From contig JANXYH010000170.1 of NCBI GenBank assembly GCA_025350145.1, forward strand, positions 1 to 64,000: a stretch of 64,000 nt of DNA, given 5' to 3'. The stretch's first letter is position 1; every line of letters starts with the position of its first letter. The notes under the pieces were generated by a model. The model saw only the letters and a program-made list of their open reading frames with translations, was not told the origin of the DNA and searched no databases. Position numbers and translations under genes: made by a program. Below are positions 34,949 through 43,316 of this stretch, in pieces. Source of the DNA: Burkholderiales bacterium. GTDB taxonomy: Bacteria > Pseudomonadota > Gammaproteobacteria > Burkholderiales > Burkholderiaceae_C.

Positions 34949-35800
34949 ATGACAGCGTTGGGCAAGATTGCACGAGCGTATGGCAACACCTGCTCATCCG
35001 TCAGGGTGTTCGTCGCCGACGTCGGCGCCGGCTTGCTTGAGGTCAGCCACAACTCGCTGGCATTGCTTGGTTTGGTGACGGTCGCGGTGGCCTTGTTTGC
35101 CGGCGGCCGCGAGGAGATCCGTACCGCCATCGAAGAGCAGGCACTGGACTGGCTACTGGCGCGGCAGGAGGTGCGTGAGCCCGGCCACCTGGATGCCGAC
35201 CTGGCTGAACCCAACGCCGTGGCCCGCGCCACCGCCAGCGACCCCAAAGAGTTGCCTCGACCACAGGCTGCGGTGGCGCAGTGGCTGTCCAAGCGCTACA
35301 AGGTTGCGCCTGAACCGGTCAGCCGATTGGTTCAGGAGGCCTGGCAACTGGGCCAGCGCATGAGTGTTGAGCCGACCCTGATACTGGCGGTGATGGCGAT
35401 CGAGTCCAGCTTCAACCCGTTTGCCCAGAGCCCGGTCGGTGCACAGGGCCTGATGCAGGTCATGACCCGGGTTCACAACGACAAGTACGAAGCCTTTGGC
35501 GGCCAGCGCGCGGCGTTCGACCCGGTGGCCAATCTTCGGGTAGGCGTGCAGGTGCTCAGGGAGTGCATCAGCCGCGCTGGCGGCTTGGAGTCCGGCCTGC
35601 GCCAGTACTTGGGCGCGGGTGCCATGACCGACGACGGCGGCTACGTCAACCGTGTCCTGGCCGAGCAGTCCCACCTGCGCCGGGTGGTCGAGGGCAAGCC
35701 GGTGGCCGTCAACGCCGGCCTGCCGCCCGCCAACGCCGGGCCGGTGGACGCTGCCGCTGCCAACATCGCTGCGCCGCAGCAACTGGCGCTGCTGCGCTGA
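34949..35800 (+). CDS. Lytic transglycosylase (SLT domain), membrane-anchored
   Basis: 283 residues. A hydrophobic segment SLALLGLVTVAVALFAGG (about residues 36-53) anchors the protein, then a charged linker, then a C-terminal goose-lysozyme-like SLT domain: MAIESSFNPFAQSPVGAQGL contains the catalytic glutamate and the ESxxxP..xSPxGAxGLMQ pattern, and FDPVANLRVGVQVLRECI plus GLRQYLGAG complete it. It cleaves peptidoglycan to 1,6-anhydromuropeptides. The proline-alanine tail after residue 255 is disordered. Start is the ATG with AAGG-type site upstream (AGCGAAAGGTAAGA). Confidence 0.87.
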   Translation: MTALGKIARAYGNTCSSVRVFVADVGAGLLEVSHNSLALLGLVTVAVALFAGGREEIRTAIEEQALDWLLARQEVREPGHLDADLAEPNAVARATASDPKELPRPQAAVAQWLSKRYKVAPEPVSRLVQEAWQLGQRMSVEPTLILAVMAIESSFNPFAQSPVGAQGLMQVMTRVHNDKYEAFGGQRAAFDPVANLRVGVQVLRECISRAGGLESGLRQYLGAGAMTDDGGYVNRVLAEQSHLRRVVEGKPVAVNAGLPPANAGPVDAAAANIAAPQQLALLR

Positions 35801-35848
35801 TCCCGTTCTAGGGCCTGCGTCAGCAGGCAGAACGCTACACTGCGCGGC

Positions 35849-35962
35849 TTGCGCGACTGGCGATAGGACCGCTTGGTCCAAGGTGGACAACCACCGGGGA
35901 GCGCGAGCGACAGGGCGATGTTCTCTCGTGCCCCTGCCGCGTCAGCCGTGCGCCTGGGCAGC
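35849..35962 (+). promoter_or_regulatory. ZTP (pfl) riboswitch upstream of glyA
   Basis: The conserved ZTP elements are present in order: GCGCGACTGGCG, then a variable stem, GGTGGACAACCACCGGGGAG with the GGUGG/CCACC helix, the GCGC end, a variable linker, and the pseudoknot half GCGCCTGGGCAG. ZTP riboswitches turn on folate and purine one-carbon genes such as glyA when ZTP/AICAR accumulates. A -10-like TACACT lies at 35836-35841, just before it. A GCCAAGC/GCTTGGC stem at 35967-35987 follows and has no T-run, so control is probably not by a simple terminator. Confidence 0.85.
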
Positions 35963-36021
35963 CCCGGCCAAGCCTTCAGCGCTTGGCGGCGGGTCACTAC
36001 CTTCGCAGAGGACTGCCCCTC

Positions 36022-37269
36022 ATGTTTGACGTCCGCGCCAGCACCATTGCCCTGACCGATCCCTTGCTCTGGGCCACTATCCAGGCAGAGAACCAGCGCC
36101 AGGAAGACCATATCGAGCTGATCGCCAGCGAGAACTACGCCTCGCCCGCAGTGATGCAGGCGCAGGGCACGCAGCTCACCAACAAGTACGCCGAGGGCTA
36201 TCCCGGCAAGCGCTACTACGGCGGCTGCGAGCATGTCGATGTGGTCGAGCAACTGGCCATCGACCGGGCCAAAGCCTTGTTCGGCGCAGATTTCGCCAAC
36301 GTCCAGGCCAACTCGGGCTCGCAGGCCAACCAGGCGGTGTTCTTCGGGCTGCTGCAGCCGGGCGACACCATCATGGGCATGAGCCTGGCCGAAGGCGGGC
36401 ACTTGACGCATGGCATGGCGCTCAACATGAGCGGCAAATGGTTCAAGGTGGTCAGCTATGGGCTAGACGCCAACGAGGCCATCGACTATGACGCCATGGA
36501 ACGGCTGGCGCACGAATCCCGTCCCAAGTTGATCATTGCCGGTGCATCGGCCTACAGCCTGCGGATTGATTTCGAACGCTTTGCCTCCGTCGCCAAGGCG
36601 GTTGGCGCCTATTTCATGGTCGACATGGCGCACTACGCCGGCTTGATTGCCGCTGGCGTCTACCCGAACCCGGTGCCGCACGCAGATGTGGTCACGTCGA
36701 CCACCCACAAGACGCTGCGTGGTCCGCGCGGCGGCCTGATCCTGATGAAGGAACATGTGGCCAAGCAGGTCAACAGCGCGATCTTTCCCGGCATCCAGGG
36801 CGGGCCGCTGATGCATGTGATCGCCGCCAAGGCAGTGGCCTTGCAGGAGGCCATGCAGCCGGCCTTCAAGGCCTATCAGCAGCAGGTGGTGAACAACGCC
36901 GCTGTGCTGGCACAGACGCTGGTCGAGCGCGGTCTGCGCATCGTCTCCGGCCGCACCGAGAGCCATGTCATGCTGGTCGACCTGCGCGCCAAGGGCATCA
37001 CTGGCAAAGCCGCCGAGGATCTGCTGGGCAGAGCCCACATGACCTGCAACAAGAACGCCATCCCCAACGACCCGCAGAAGCCGATGGTGACCAGCGGCAT
37101 CCGCCTGGGAACGCCGGCCATGACCACCCGCGGATTCGGCCTGGCGCAGGTGCGGGCGGTCGGACACCTGATTGCCGACGTACTCGACCACCCAAAGGAC
37201 GAGGCCATGGTCAGCGCCGTGCGTGCCAAGGTTGCGGCACTGACGCGCGAACACCCGGTATACCAATGA
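36022..37269 (+). CDS. glyA: Serine hydroxymethyltransferase
   Basis: 415-residue PLP enzyme interconverting serine and glycine with tetrahydrofolate, a main source of one-carbon units. [39 protein letters not shown], the PLP-lysine motif [15 protein letters not shown] and the C-terminal [17 protein letters not shown] are all standard. The start at [11 protein letters not shown] follows AGAGGA by nine bases; a longer frame would enter the riboswitch leader. nrdR follows 39 bases downstream, a common beta/gammaproteobacterial order. Confidence 0.96.
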   Translation: MFDVRASTIALTDPLLWATIQAENQRQEDHIELIASENYASPAVMQAQGTQLTNKYAEGYPGKRYYGGCEHVDVVEQLAIDRAKALFGADFANVQANSGSQANQAVFFGLLQPGDTIMGMSLAEGGHLTHGMALNMSGKWFKVVSYGLDANEAIDYDAMERLAHESRPKLIIAGASAYSLRIDFERFASVAKAVGAYFMVDMAHYAGLIAAGVYPNPVPHADVVTSTTHKTLRGPRGGLILMKEHVAKQVNSAIFPGIQGGPLMHVIAAKAVALQEAMQPAFKAYQQQVVNNAAVLAQTLVERGLRIVSGRTESHVMLVDLRAKGITGKAAEDLLGRAHMTCNKNAIPNDPQKPMVTSGIRLGTPAMTTRGFGLAQVRAVGHLIADVLDHPKDEAMVSAVRAKVAALTREHPVYQ

Positions 37270-37308
37270 TCCGGCAGAGCCTGCGGCAACACCGCTGAGC
37301 GTCGACCG

Positions 37309-37752
37309 ATGCGCTGTCCGTATTGCGCCCACAACGAAACCCAGGTCGTCGAAACCCGCGAGTCCGACGAGGGCGATGTCGTTCGCCGCCGCCGCCGTTG
37401 CCTGAAGTGCGAAAAGCGCGTCACCACCTATGAACGTGCCGACCTCGCACTGCCAGCGGTGGTCAAGAAGGACGGCTCACGGGTGGAATTTGATCCGGCC
37501 AAGGTGCGCGGCTCGATGATGCTGGCGCTGCGCAAACGCCCGGTCAGCGTCGAGCAGGTCGACGCGGCGATTGACCGCATTCAGGACAAACTGCTGACCA
37601 GTGCAGCGCGCGAACTGCCGAGCGCGCGGCTGGGCGAGTTGGTCATGCGCGAGTTGAAACGCATGGACAAGATCGCCTACGTCCGCTTTGCCTCGGTTTA
37701 CCGCAGCTTTGAGGACGTGGACGAGTTCCGCCAGTTGATCCAGGACATCTGA
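37309..37752 (+). CDS. nrdR: Transcriptional repressor NrdR
   Basis: 147 residues. N-terminal zinc ribbon with C-P-Y-C at residues 3-6 and C-L-K-C at about 31-34 around the basic stretch VVRRRRR, then an ATP-cone ([20 protein letters not shown]). NrdR binds NrdR boxes at ribonucleotide reductase promoters depending on ATP/dATP. Likely transcribed with glyA. Confidence 0.96.
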   Translation: MRCPYCAHNETQVVETRESDEGDVVRRRRRCLKCEKRVTTYERADLALPAVVKKDGSRVEFDPAKVRGSMMLALRKRPVSVEQVDAAIDRIQDKLLTSAARELPSARLGELVMRELKRMDKIAYVRFASVYRSFEDVDEFRQLIQDI

Positions 37753-37922
37753 GCTTCAGCGCCGGGCCGTGCGGCCGATTCGACCCGGCCCCCTCGCATG
37801 GGGGACAGTCATCAGGCGTCACCCCCCAAGCCAACACCCCCGTCTACCCGCCTACAAGGGCGATGCGGGCAAAGCCTGCGCTGCCTAGAGTGGTGCATTC
37901 CCACCGAGACAAGGAATGCACC

Positions 37923-38492
37923 ATGTTCACTGCCCACGCCGCCAGGCCTGCCCGCCCCTGCCCCAAGCTGCTGCCCAAGCGTGGCGTGAGCCTTGTAGAA
38001 GCAAGTTGTTGCCTGGCGATTTGCACCATCTTGCTGGGTACTGCCGCGCCGGGCTTGGGCGAGTTGCGCATGCGCCAACAAATCCAACTCAACGCCAGCC
38101 AACTCGCCGCTGACATCAACCTGGCCCGGTCCAGCGCCATGTCACACAACAAGCCCATTCGGCTGAGCTGGCAATCCTCTGCCGCTGGCAGTTGCTACAT
38201 GGTGCACAGCGGCAGCGAGGCACTCTGCCGCTGCGATGCCTCAGGCATTGCCATCTGCCGCACCGGCGCAACGCTGCTGCGCAGCCAGCACCTGCCCATT
38301 GCCAGCCACATTGGCCTGACTGCGGCCACCAGCTCGGTGATGTTCGATGCCCAGAAGGGCACGGTCACGCCAACCGCCACCTTCAAGCTGGCAGACACCC
38401 GTGGTCGCGCGATCCACCAGGTCGTCAATGTCATGGGCCGTCTGCGCACTTGCAGCCCTGGCGGGTTGGTCCCGGGCATGAAGGCCTGCTGA
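37923..38492 (+). CDS. Type IV pilus minor pilin, FimT/GspH-like
   Basis: 189 residues. A 19-residue basic leader ends before GVSLVEASCCLAICTILLGT, a prepilin N-terminus: PilD would cut before a hydrophobic helix, but cysteines inside the helix and glutamate in VEA (position 5) make it slightly atypical. The C-terminal part has the FimT/GspH look (INLARSSAMSHNKPIRLSW, then SVMFDAQKGTVTPTATFKL). AAGGAA precedes the ATG by seven bases. First gene of the minor-pilin block; the 170-base gap to the next pilin gene may include a promoter. Confidence 0.8.
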   Translation: MFTAHAARPARPCPKLLPKRGVSLVEASCCLAICTILLGTAAPGLGELRMRQQIQLNASQLAADINLARSSAMSHNKPIRLSWQSSAAGSCYMVHSGSEALCRCDASGIAICRTGATLLRSQHLPIASHIGLTAATSSVMFDAQKGTVTPTATFKLADTRGRAIHQVVNVMGRLRTCSPGGLVPGMKAC

Positions 38493-38664
38493 GGCGCCAT
38501 CGCGGCCGACTTGGCCCGCCCAGCGTCCAACGGTCACCCCGCTGCACGGTAGACCGACACCGTAGCCCCCCTGTTCAGGTGGTAGCCCGACAAACGGCAA
38601 TCCTTCATCGACAGACGGCCGCGCAAACCCAGCCGGACCACCCCTGGTTCCGGATAATTGGGCA

Positions 38665-39159
38665 ATGTCCAAACACCCTCTCTGCGCCGGCTGCCGACAC
38701 CCGGGCAGTGCCCAACAACGGTTAGGCAGGGCGGGCTTGACCTTGATCGAACTGATGGTGGCGCTGGTGCTGGTCGGGATCATTGCTGCCATTGCGGTGC
38801 CGAGCTTCAATAACTCCTTGGTTAAGAGTCGACGCGCCGATGCAATGGCGGCCTTGGGCACGATGCAGTTGGCACAAGAGCGCTTTCGCGGCAACAACAC
38901 CGTTTATCAGATTAAGCTGAGCGATTTAACCGGCGGCTCCAGTGGCACATCACCCTCGGGCTATTACGCCATGTCGATCTTCGCGGCCGACGCGACTTCC
39001 TATACCCTTCGGGCAACCGCAGTAGCGGGCGGAAAACAAGCCAGTGACAGCACCTGCAATATATTTGAGTCAATTCTTTTAGATGGCAATTTTAGCTATG
39101 CCTCTTATGCCAGTGGAGGCAGCAAGAATGCTGCGCCCGAGCCATGCTGGGTGAAATGA
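38665..39159 (+). CDS. Type IV pilin, PilE-like
   Basis: 164 residues with a perfect prepilin site: leader ending LGRAG, then LTLIELMVALVLVGIIAAIAV with the position-5 glutamate. The downstream segment RRADAMAALGTMQLAQERFR and the C-terminal paired cysteines (DSTCNIF and EPCWVK) match PilE-type minor pilins. Its stop overlaps the next gene as ATGA. The third codon positions and the 3' half are more A/T-rich than neighbouring housekeeping genes. Confidence 0.88.
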   Translation: MSKHPLCAGCRHPGSAQQRLGRAGLTLIELMVALVLVGIIAAIAVPSFNNSLVKSRRADAMAALGTMQLAQERFRGNNTVYQIKLSDLTGGSSGTSPSGYYAMSIFAADATSYTLRATAVAGGKQASDSTCNIFESILLDGNFSYASYASGGSKNAAPEPCWVK

Positions 39160-39752
39160 ACAGGCATTATTTTCAATCCCGCTTTGGCGGGTTGACCATT
39201 GTCGAGGCAGTGGTCACGATGGGCATCATCGCGGTCTTGGCAGCAGTCGCCTTGCCGTCGATGCAAAATTTCCTAATGCAACAGCGTGTCAAATCTGCGA
39301 CACACGAACTTCTCAGCGACCTGCAATTAGTCCGCAGCACCGCCTTGCAACAAACCGGGACAGGGGTCGCGACATTTTTTGTCACATTATTATTCAGCCC
39401 CACCAAAGTGGGCTCTTGTTACGTCATTGTCCCCGTCCAGGACCATACTACCGATTGCGATTGCGCACGTTCCGGTAAGATTTGCGAAGTGCGCACTGCG
39501 ACTTCGTTTGCACGCCAGCCGGTGAAAGTAGTCACGATCGATACCAGTCACGGTCTGACGGTGAATGGACCGGCCGGAAGCCAACTGTTCCTTATAACCG
39601 GCACCGGCATGGTCGATGACAAGGTAACCAGAACATATTCGGTCAGCGGCGGCTCGCCGAGCATGTCGCTCAATGTCGTGGTCAGCCCGACTGGCATTTC
39701 AAGGATCTGTGCGCCCTCGGGCAGTACCATTTCTGGATATCCTGCATGTTGA
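39156..39752 (+). CDS. Type IV pilus minor pilin, FimT/FimU-like
   Basis: 198 residues. Prepilin motif GGLTIVEAVVTMGIIAVLAA with glutamate at position 5, followed by VKSATHELLSDLQLVRSTAL, the GspH/FimT domain start. Four cysteines in YCVI-to-CDCARSGKICE are probably disulfide-linked. Start at the ATG overlapping the previous stop is preferred over one 12 bases earlier. FimU-like proteins prime pilus assembly with PilVWX. Confidence 0.86.
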   Translation: MNRHYFQSRFGGLTIVEAVVTMGIIAVLAAVALPSMQNFLMQQRVKSATHELLSDLQLVRSTALQQTGTGVATFFVTLLFSPTKVGSCYVIVPVQDHTTDCDCARSGKICEVRTATSFARQPVKVVTIDTSHGLTVNGPAGSQLFLITGTGMVDDKVTRTYSVSGGSPSMSLNVVVSPTGISRICAPSGSTISGYPAC

Positions 39753-40459
39753 GTCGCGCATATCTGACAAAGGGGATGTCGATCATCGAGTTGATGGTCG
39801 GAATCACCATCGGCCTGTTCATTCTGGCAGGGGCGACCTTGGTTGTGACCGGTCAATTGTCGGAAGGCCGACGCTTGCTGACCGATACGCAAATTCAGCA
39901 GGATCTGCGTGCGGCCTCTGACATCATCGCGCGCGACGTCCGCCGCGCTGGCTACACCGCAGCGGCTTCCTTCAATATCTGGCCGAAGGTCATCGCCGAT
40001 GGTTTGGTGAACCCCTATGTTGGCATGACACCGGAAGGCCCAGCCATGACCGCTGCAGGCGACGGCGTGACGTCCAGTTTGGAGTACAGCTTCTCTTCTG
40101 CGAACACCACAGGCGGTGAAGACAACAAGGTTTCGGCGAAAGAAGTATCAGGATTCCGGTACAATTCGAGCGACCAGACCATTGAAATTCAACTGGGGAG
40201 CGGTGACTGGCAGGCGCTGACCGATCCGAATACCGTGTTGATCACCAGCTTCAAAATCGTCATCTCGGGTCAATACCTCACCATTCCGTGTACCGACACC
40301 TGTCCAGTGGTCGGGGTTGCGGGTTGCGAACTCAAGATGAATGTACGCAGCGTCAACTTCGTAATCGTGGGTCAGAGTGCCCACGACCCTGCCATGCGAC
40401 GCAGCATCGACACCAGCGTGCGGCTGCGCAACGACATGCTCAGAGAAATAAAATGTTGA
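39746..40459 (+). CDS. pilW: Type IV pilus assembly protein PilW
   Basis: 237 residues. Short leader ending KG, then MSIIELMVGITIGLFILAGA, and IQQDLRAASDIIARDVRRAGY, the diagnostic PilW block. A cysteine cluster (PCTDTCPVVGVAGC) lies near the C-terminus. It overlaps the preceding gene by seven bases and the pilX gene also by seven, so expression is coupled. Confidence 0.9.
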   Translation: MLSRAYLTKGMSIIELMVGITIGLFILAGATLVVTGQLSEGRRLLTDTQIQQDLRAASDIIARDVRRAGYTAAASFNIWPKVIADGLVNPYVGMTPEGPAMTAAGDGVTSSLEYSFSSANTTGGEDNKVSAKEVSGFRYNSSDQTIEIQLGSGDWQALTDPNTVLITSFKIVISGQYLTIPCTDTCPVVGVAGCELKMNVRSVNFVIVGQSAHDPAMRRSIDTSVRLRNDMLREIKC

Positions 40460-41745
40460 ATCGCCTTGGTGGCATGCCGGCGCCGGCCCGTGGAATTGCC
40501 GCATTGACGGTCGTGATGGTGCTTTTTTTCGTGTTGGCGATGGTCGCCGCCTATACCAACAGGACCTTGATCGTCGATCAGCGCAGCACGACCAATGCGT
40601 TGCGGTCAGCGCAGGCCCTTGACGTCATCGAGGCGGGCACAGAATGGGCGATTGCCCAGATCAACAGCGGCCGCTTGAGTTCGACCTGCGGCTCGAGTAC
40701 GGTGGACACCGATTCCACCCTCCGCGCCCGCTATATCGAGCTGCAGGGCGACTATTCTTACAAGCCCGCTGGCGGTGGGCCCGCAACCCCGATGGCTTGC
40801 GTCTCAAACCTTGGCACATGGGTGTGCTCCTGCCCAAAGTTGGGCGCCAAACCGACATTGGCGCCGACCGCCGATGGCAATGGTCAAGCGTTCTGGGTGG
40901 AGTTTAACGTCGGCATAAGCAAGCCAGGCGTTGTGCCAATCGTGACCCAAGGTTGCTCAAACCTTGGGTCGGATGCATCGGCCAACTGCGCGACGGCCCG
41001 TAAACTGGTTGCCATTATAACGAATGTCGATGCCATTAGAGCCAGTACTACCGACCTGGGCCTGTTGCGTGCTTTACCGTTCGCACCTGCCGCAGCATTG
41101 ACTGCCGGCACGACGGTAACCGCAGCGGCGGGTACGACCTTGTGGGTGGTCAATCCCGACCCCAGCACCGGGCTGACAATCCACAGCGGTGGCGCGGTGA
41201 CCGCCGCGTCGCTCAAACTCGCCGTCGCGGCTGGCAGCCCAGGCGACGGCAAACTGGAGTCTGATGCGGCGTTGGCCAAGCGGGCTGCTGAGGGCGGGCG
41301 ACAATTCGAGTCGATTTTTGGCATGGACGCTGTCAACTATCGGCGCCAGCCTGCTACGGTGATGATCGACTGCGCTGCGGGTTGTAAGTCCATAGACTTG
41401 ACCGACGCGTTAGCGCGTCATCCCGGTCAGGTTTTGTGGATCGCTGGCGACCTGAATCTCAACAGCGCGGCCACCTTGGGCAGTGCGAGCCAACCCGTCA
41501 TGATGGTGAGTACGGGTACTGTGACGTTTTCAAGCACGATCAATTTCAACGGATTCCTGTATGCAAACGCTGTCGTTTGGGATACGGGCGCGGCTGCCGC
41601 TGTACTTCGCGGCGCCATGGTGTCGGCCACCAGCTTCGTCTCCAATGAGAATGCCACCATGCTTTATGATGCGTCGATTATCAATATAATCAAGGGCAGC
41701 TACGGCTCCTTTGTGCGCGCCCCGGGTGGCACTACCTATTATTGA
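40453..41745 (+). CDS. pilX: Type IV pilus assembly protein PilX-like
   Basis: 430 residues, about twice the length of Pseudomonas PilX. The N-terminus PARGIAALTVVMVLFFVLAM is PilX-like (a prepilin helix without the usual LxxLE), followed by TNRTLIVDQRSTTNALRSAQ and a long beta-rich C-terminal region rich in Thr, Ala and Gly (TLWVVNPDPSTGLTIHSGG, then GQVLWIAGDLNLNSAATLG) that looks like a small right-handed beta-solenoid seen in the extended PilX proteins of Burkholderiales. Start ATG overlaps the pilW stop. Confidence 0.85.
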   Translation: MLNRLGGMPAPARGIAALTVVMVLFFVLAMVAAYTNRTLIVDQRSTTNALRSAQALDVIEAGTEWAIAQINSGRLSSTCGSSTVDTDSTLRARYIELQGDYSYKPAGGGPATPMACVSNLGTWVCSCPKLGAKPTLAPTADGNGQAFWVEFNVGISKPGVVPIVTQGCSNLGSDASANCATARKLVAIITNVDAIRASTTDLGLLRALPFAPAAALTAGTTVTAAAGTTLWVVNPDPSTGLTIHSGGAVTAASLKLAVAAGSPGDGKLESDAALAKRAAEGGRQFESIFGMDAVNYRRQPATVMIDCAAGCKSIDLTDALARHPGQVLWIAGDLNLNSAATLGSASQPVMMVSTGTVTFSSTINFNGFLYANAVVWDTGAAAAVLRGAMVSATSFVSNENATMLYDASIINIIKGSYGSFVRAPGGTTYY

Positions 41746-41765
41746 TGCCAAGAATGAGCTGAGCC

Positions 41766-43316
41766 ATGTTCCTCCAGAACTCTGCGATGTCTGCTGCACG
41801 ACATATTACCAGGGGAGACCGCGGCGTCGCCTTGATCGAGGCCATGATCGCGATGTTGGTCATGGCATTTGGCACCTTGGCGCTGGTCGGCGTCCAGGCC
41901 ACGCTGCGCCTGAATTCTGATATTGCGAAACAGCGTGCGGAGGCCACCCGAATTGCGTTGGCGGATCTCGAGAAGGTTCGCTATTTTTACTCGATTGGCG
42001 CAGTGGCTAAAGTGGTCGGCGTTTCCTGGGATGAGATCACTGGTGTGGTCGTGGACGATGTCGCTCAGTTGGCCGGCGTGGCCAGCACAACATTTTCGCT
42101 GACCCGTACCGTCACGGTTCCAACCAACAGTACGAACCAGAAGAATATTCATGTGGTGGTCAGTTGGAATGACCGCGCACGGCAGGCCCAGACGGTGACA
42201 TTCGACACTGTCGTGGCCGCGACTGACCCTGTCTGGTCAGCGCTTTTGAACGTTCCGATAAAGCCAAGTGCGCATGCCCAGCGCGTGGGTCGGCATCCCG
42301 CCATACCAGTTGTCGCCAATGATTTGGGGGATGGTCGCAGTGTTTTCAAGCCGGTAGAGTCGGGCACCGTTGGCTGGGTCTTTGACAACACCACCGGATC
42401 CATCACCAGCACCTGCTCCGGAACGATCGGTGCAAGCGCCAGTCTGACCACCTCAACCCTCGGGACTTGTACGGTGGCACCCTACACTTATTTCTTGTCG
42501 GGCTATGTCAACTTCAACCTGCGGGACGCCGAAGTGAACCTGTTGGCCACCGCCAACAGCGTTTTCAAACCGGTCGGCGGCGGTACCGTCGCTTGGCTGA
42601 TTGACAACACCTCACATAACATTACCCAACGCTGCACTGTGTCGGCCAGTTCGACCACCGCGAGCCTGGCGAGCGGTATTGATCCGATCATCAGCTGCAT
42701 CGGTGTTTCACCCACCCAACTGGTTTCGCCCGTTGATTCGAGCGGGGACAGCACGGTAAGCTTGTCGGCGACTGACAGCGAGGCGCCGCTTTGGCCAGCA
42801 CTGAATTTTGGTATCCGCTTCTTGGACGATGCCAAACCCATCGGCGGAATAGTATCGACAGCCTGCTTCACGACTGCCCCAACGAGTGCTGTTGCGGCCA
42901 ATATGCAGACATCGGCAAGCTATTACTGCGCGATCACGACGGGTGGGCTAAGACGCCTCGGGGGGTTTCCCGTTCCGGACAGCGGCGGTTGGGGCGGCCA
43001 GGTCAACCTCTCGCCCGCTGGCTACAGCGACGGCGGCGGTGTAGCCTGGACTGTGGATACCGGCCGAGCCAACTACAAGGTGTGCCGGTACACCACCGCC
43101 GCCACTGCCTACACCGCAAACACGGATCACCCCGCCTTCTATTGCAGAACCACGGCGGCGCCGAAATGCGACCCCGTCAACGACTTGATCAGAACCAGTC
43201 TGACCAACCAGAACTTCCTGGTCATTTCTGGCAGCAAATCCTGCCCGACCGACACCGCGCTGTCACCGGGCGGCAGCGATTTGGTCAACAGCAACACCCT
43301 GCAACAGCAGCCTTGA
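41766..43316 (+). CDS. PilV-like minor pilin with large C-terminal extension
   Basis: 516 residues. GVALIEAMIAMLVMAFGTLA is a PilV-type prepilin helix with glutamate at position 5, and residues to about 150 look like PilV (a normal PilV ends near 150-200). The remaining ~350 residues are Ser/Thr/Gly-rich, cysteine-containing and have an internal repeat: SVFKPVESGTVGWVFDNTTG is echoed by SVFKPVGGGTVAWLIDNTSH about 68 residues later. Its position at the end of the set fits a tip-located pilin, and the extra domain could act as an adhesin in place of PilY1, which is absent here. Its stop and the ribD start share one base. Confidence 0.82.
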   Translation: MFLQNSAMSAARHITRGDRGVALIEAMIAMLVMAFGTLALVGVQATLRLNSDIAKQRAEATRIALADLEKVRYFYSIGAVAKVVGVSWDEITGVVVDDVAQLAGVASTTFSLTRTVTVPTNSTNQKNIHVVVSWNDRARQAQTVTFDTVVAATDPVWSALLNVPIKPSAHAQRVGRHPAIPVVANDLGDGRSVFKPVESGTVGWVFDNTTGSITSTCSGTIGASASLTTSTLGTCTVAPYTYFLSGYVNFNLRDAEVNLLATANSVFKPVGGGTVAWLIDNTSHNITQRCTVSASSTTASLASGIDPIISCIGVSPTQLVSPVDSSGDSTVSLSATDSEAPLWPALNFGIRFLDDAKPIGGIVSTACFTTAPTSAVAANMQTSASYYCAITTGGLRRLGGFPVPDSGGWGGQVNLSPAGYSDGGGVAWTVDTGRANYKVCRYTTAATAYTANTDHPAFYCRTTAAPKCDPVNDLIRTSLTNQNFLVISGSKSCPTDTALSPGGSDLVNSNTLQQQP

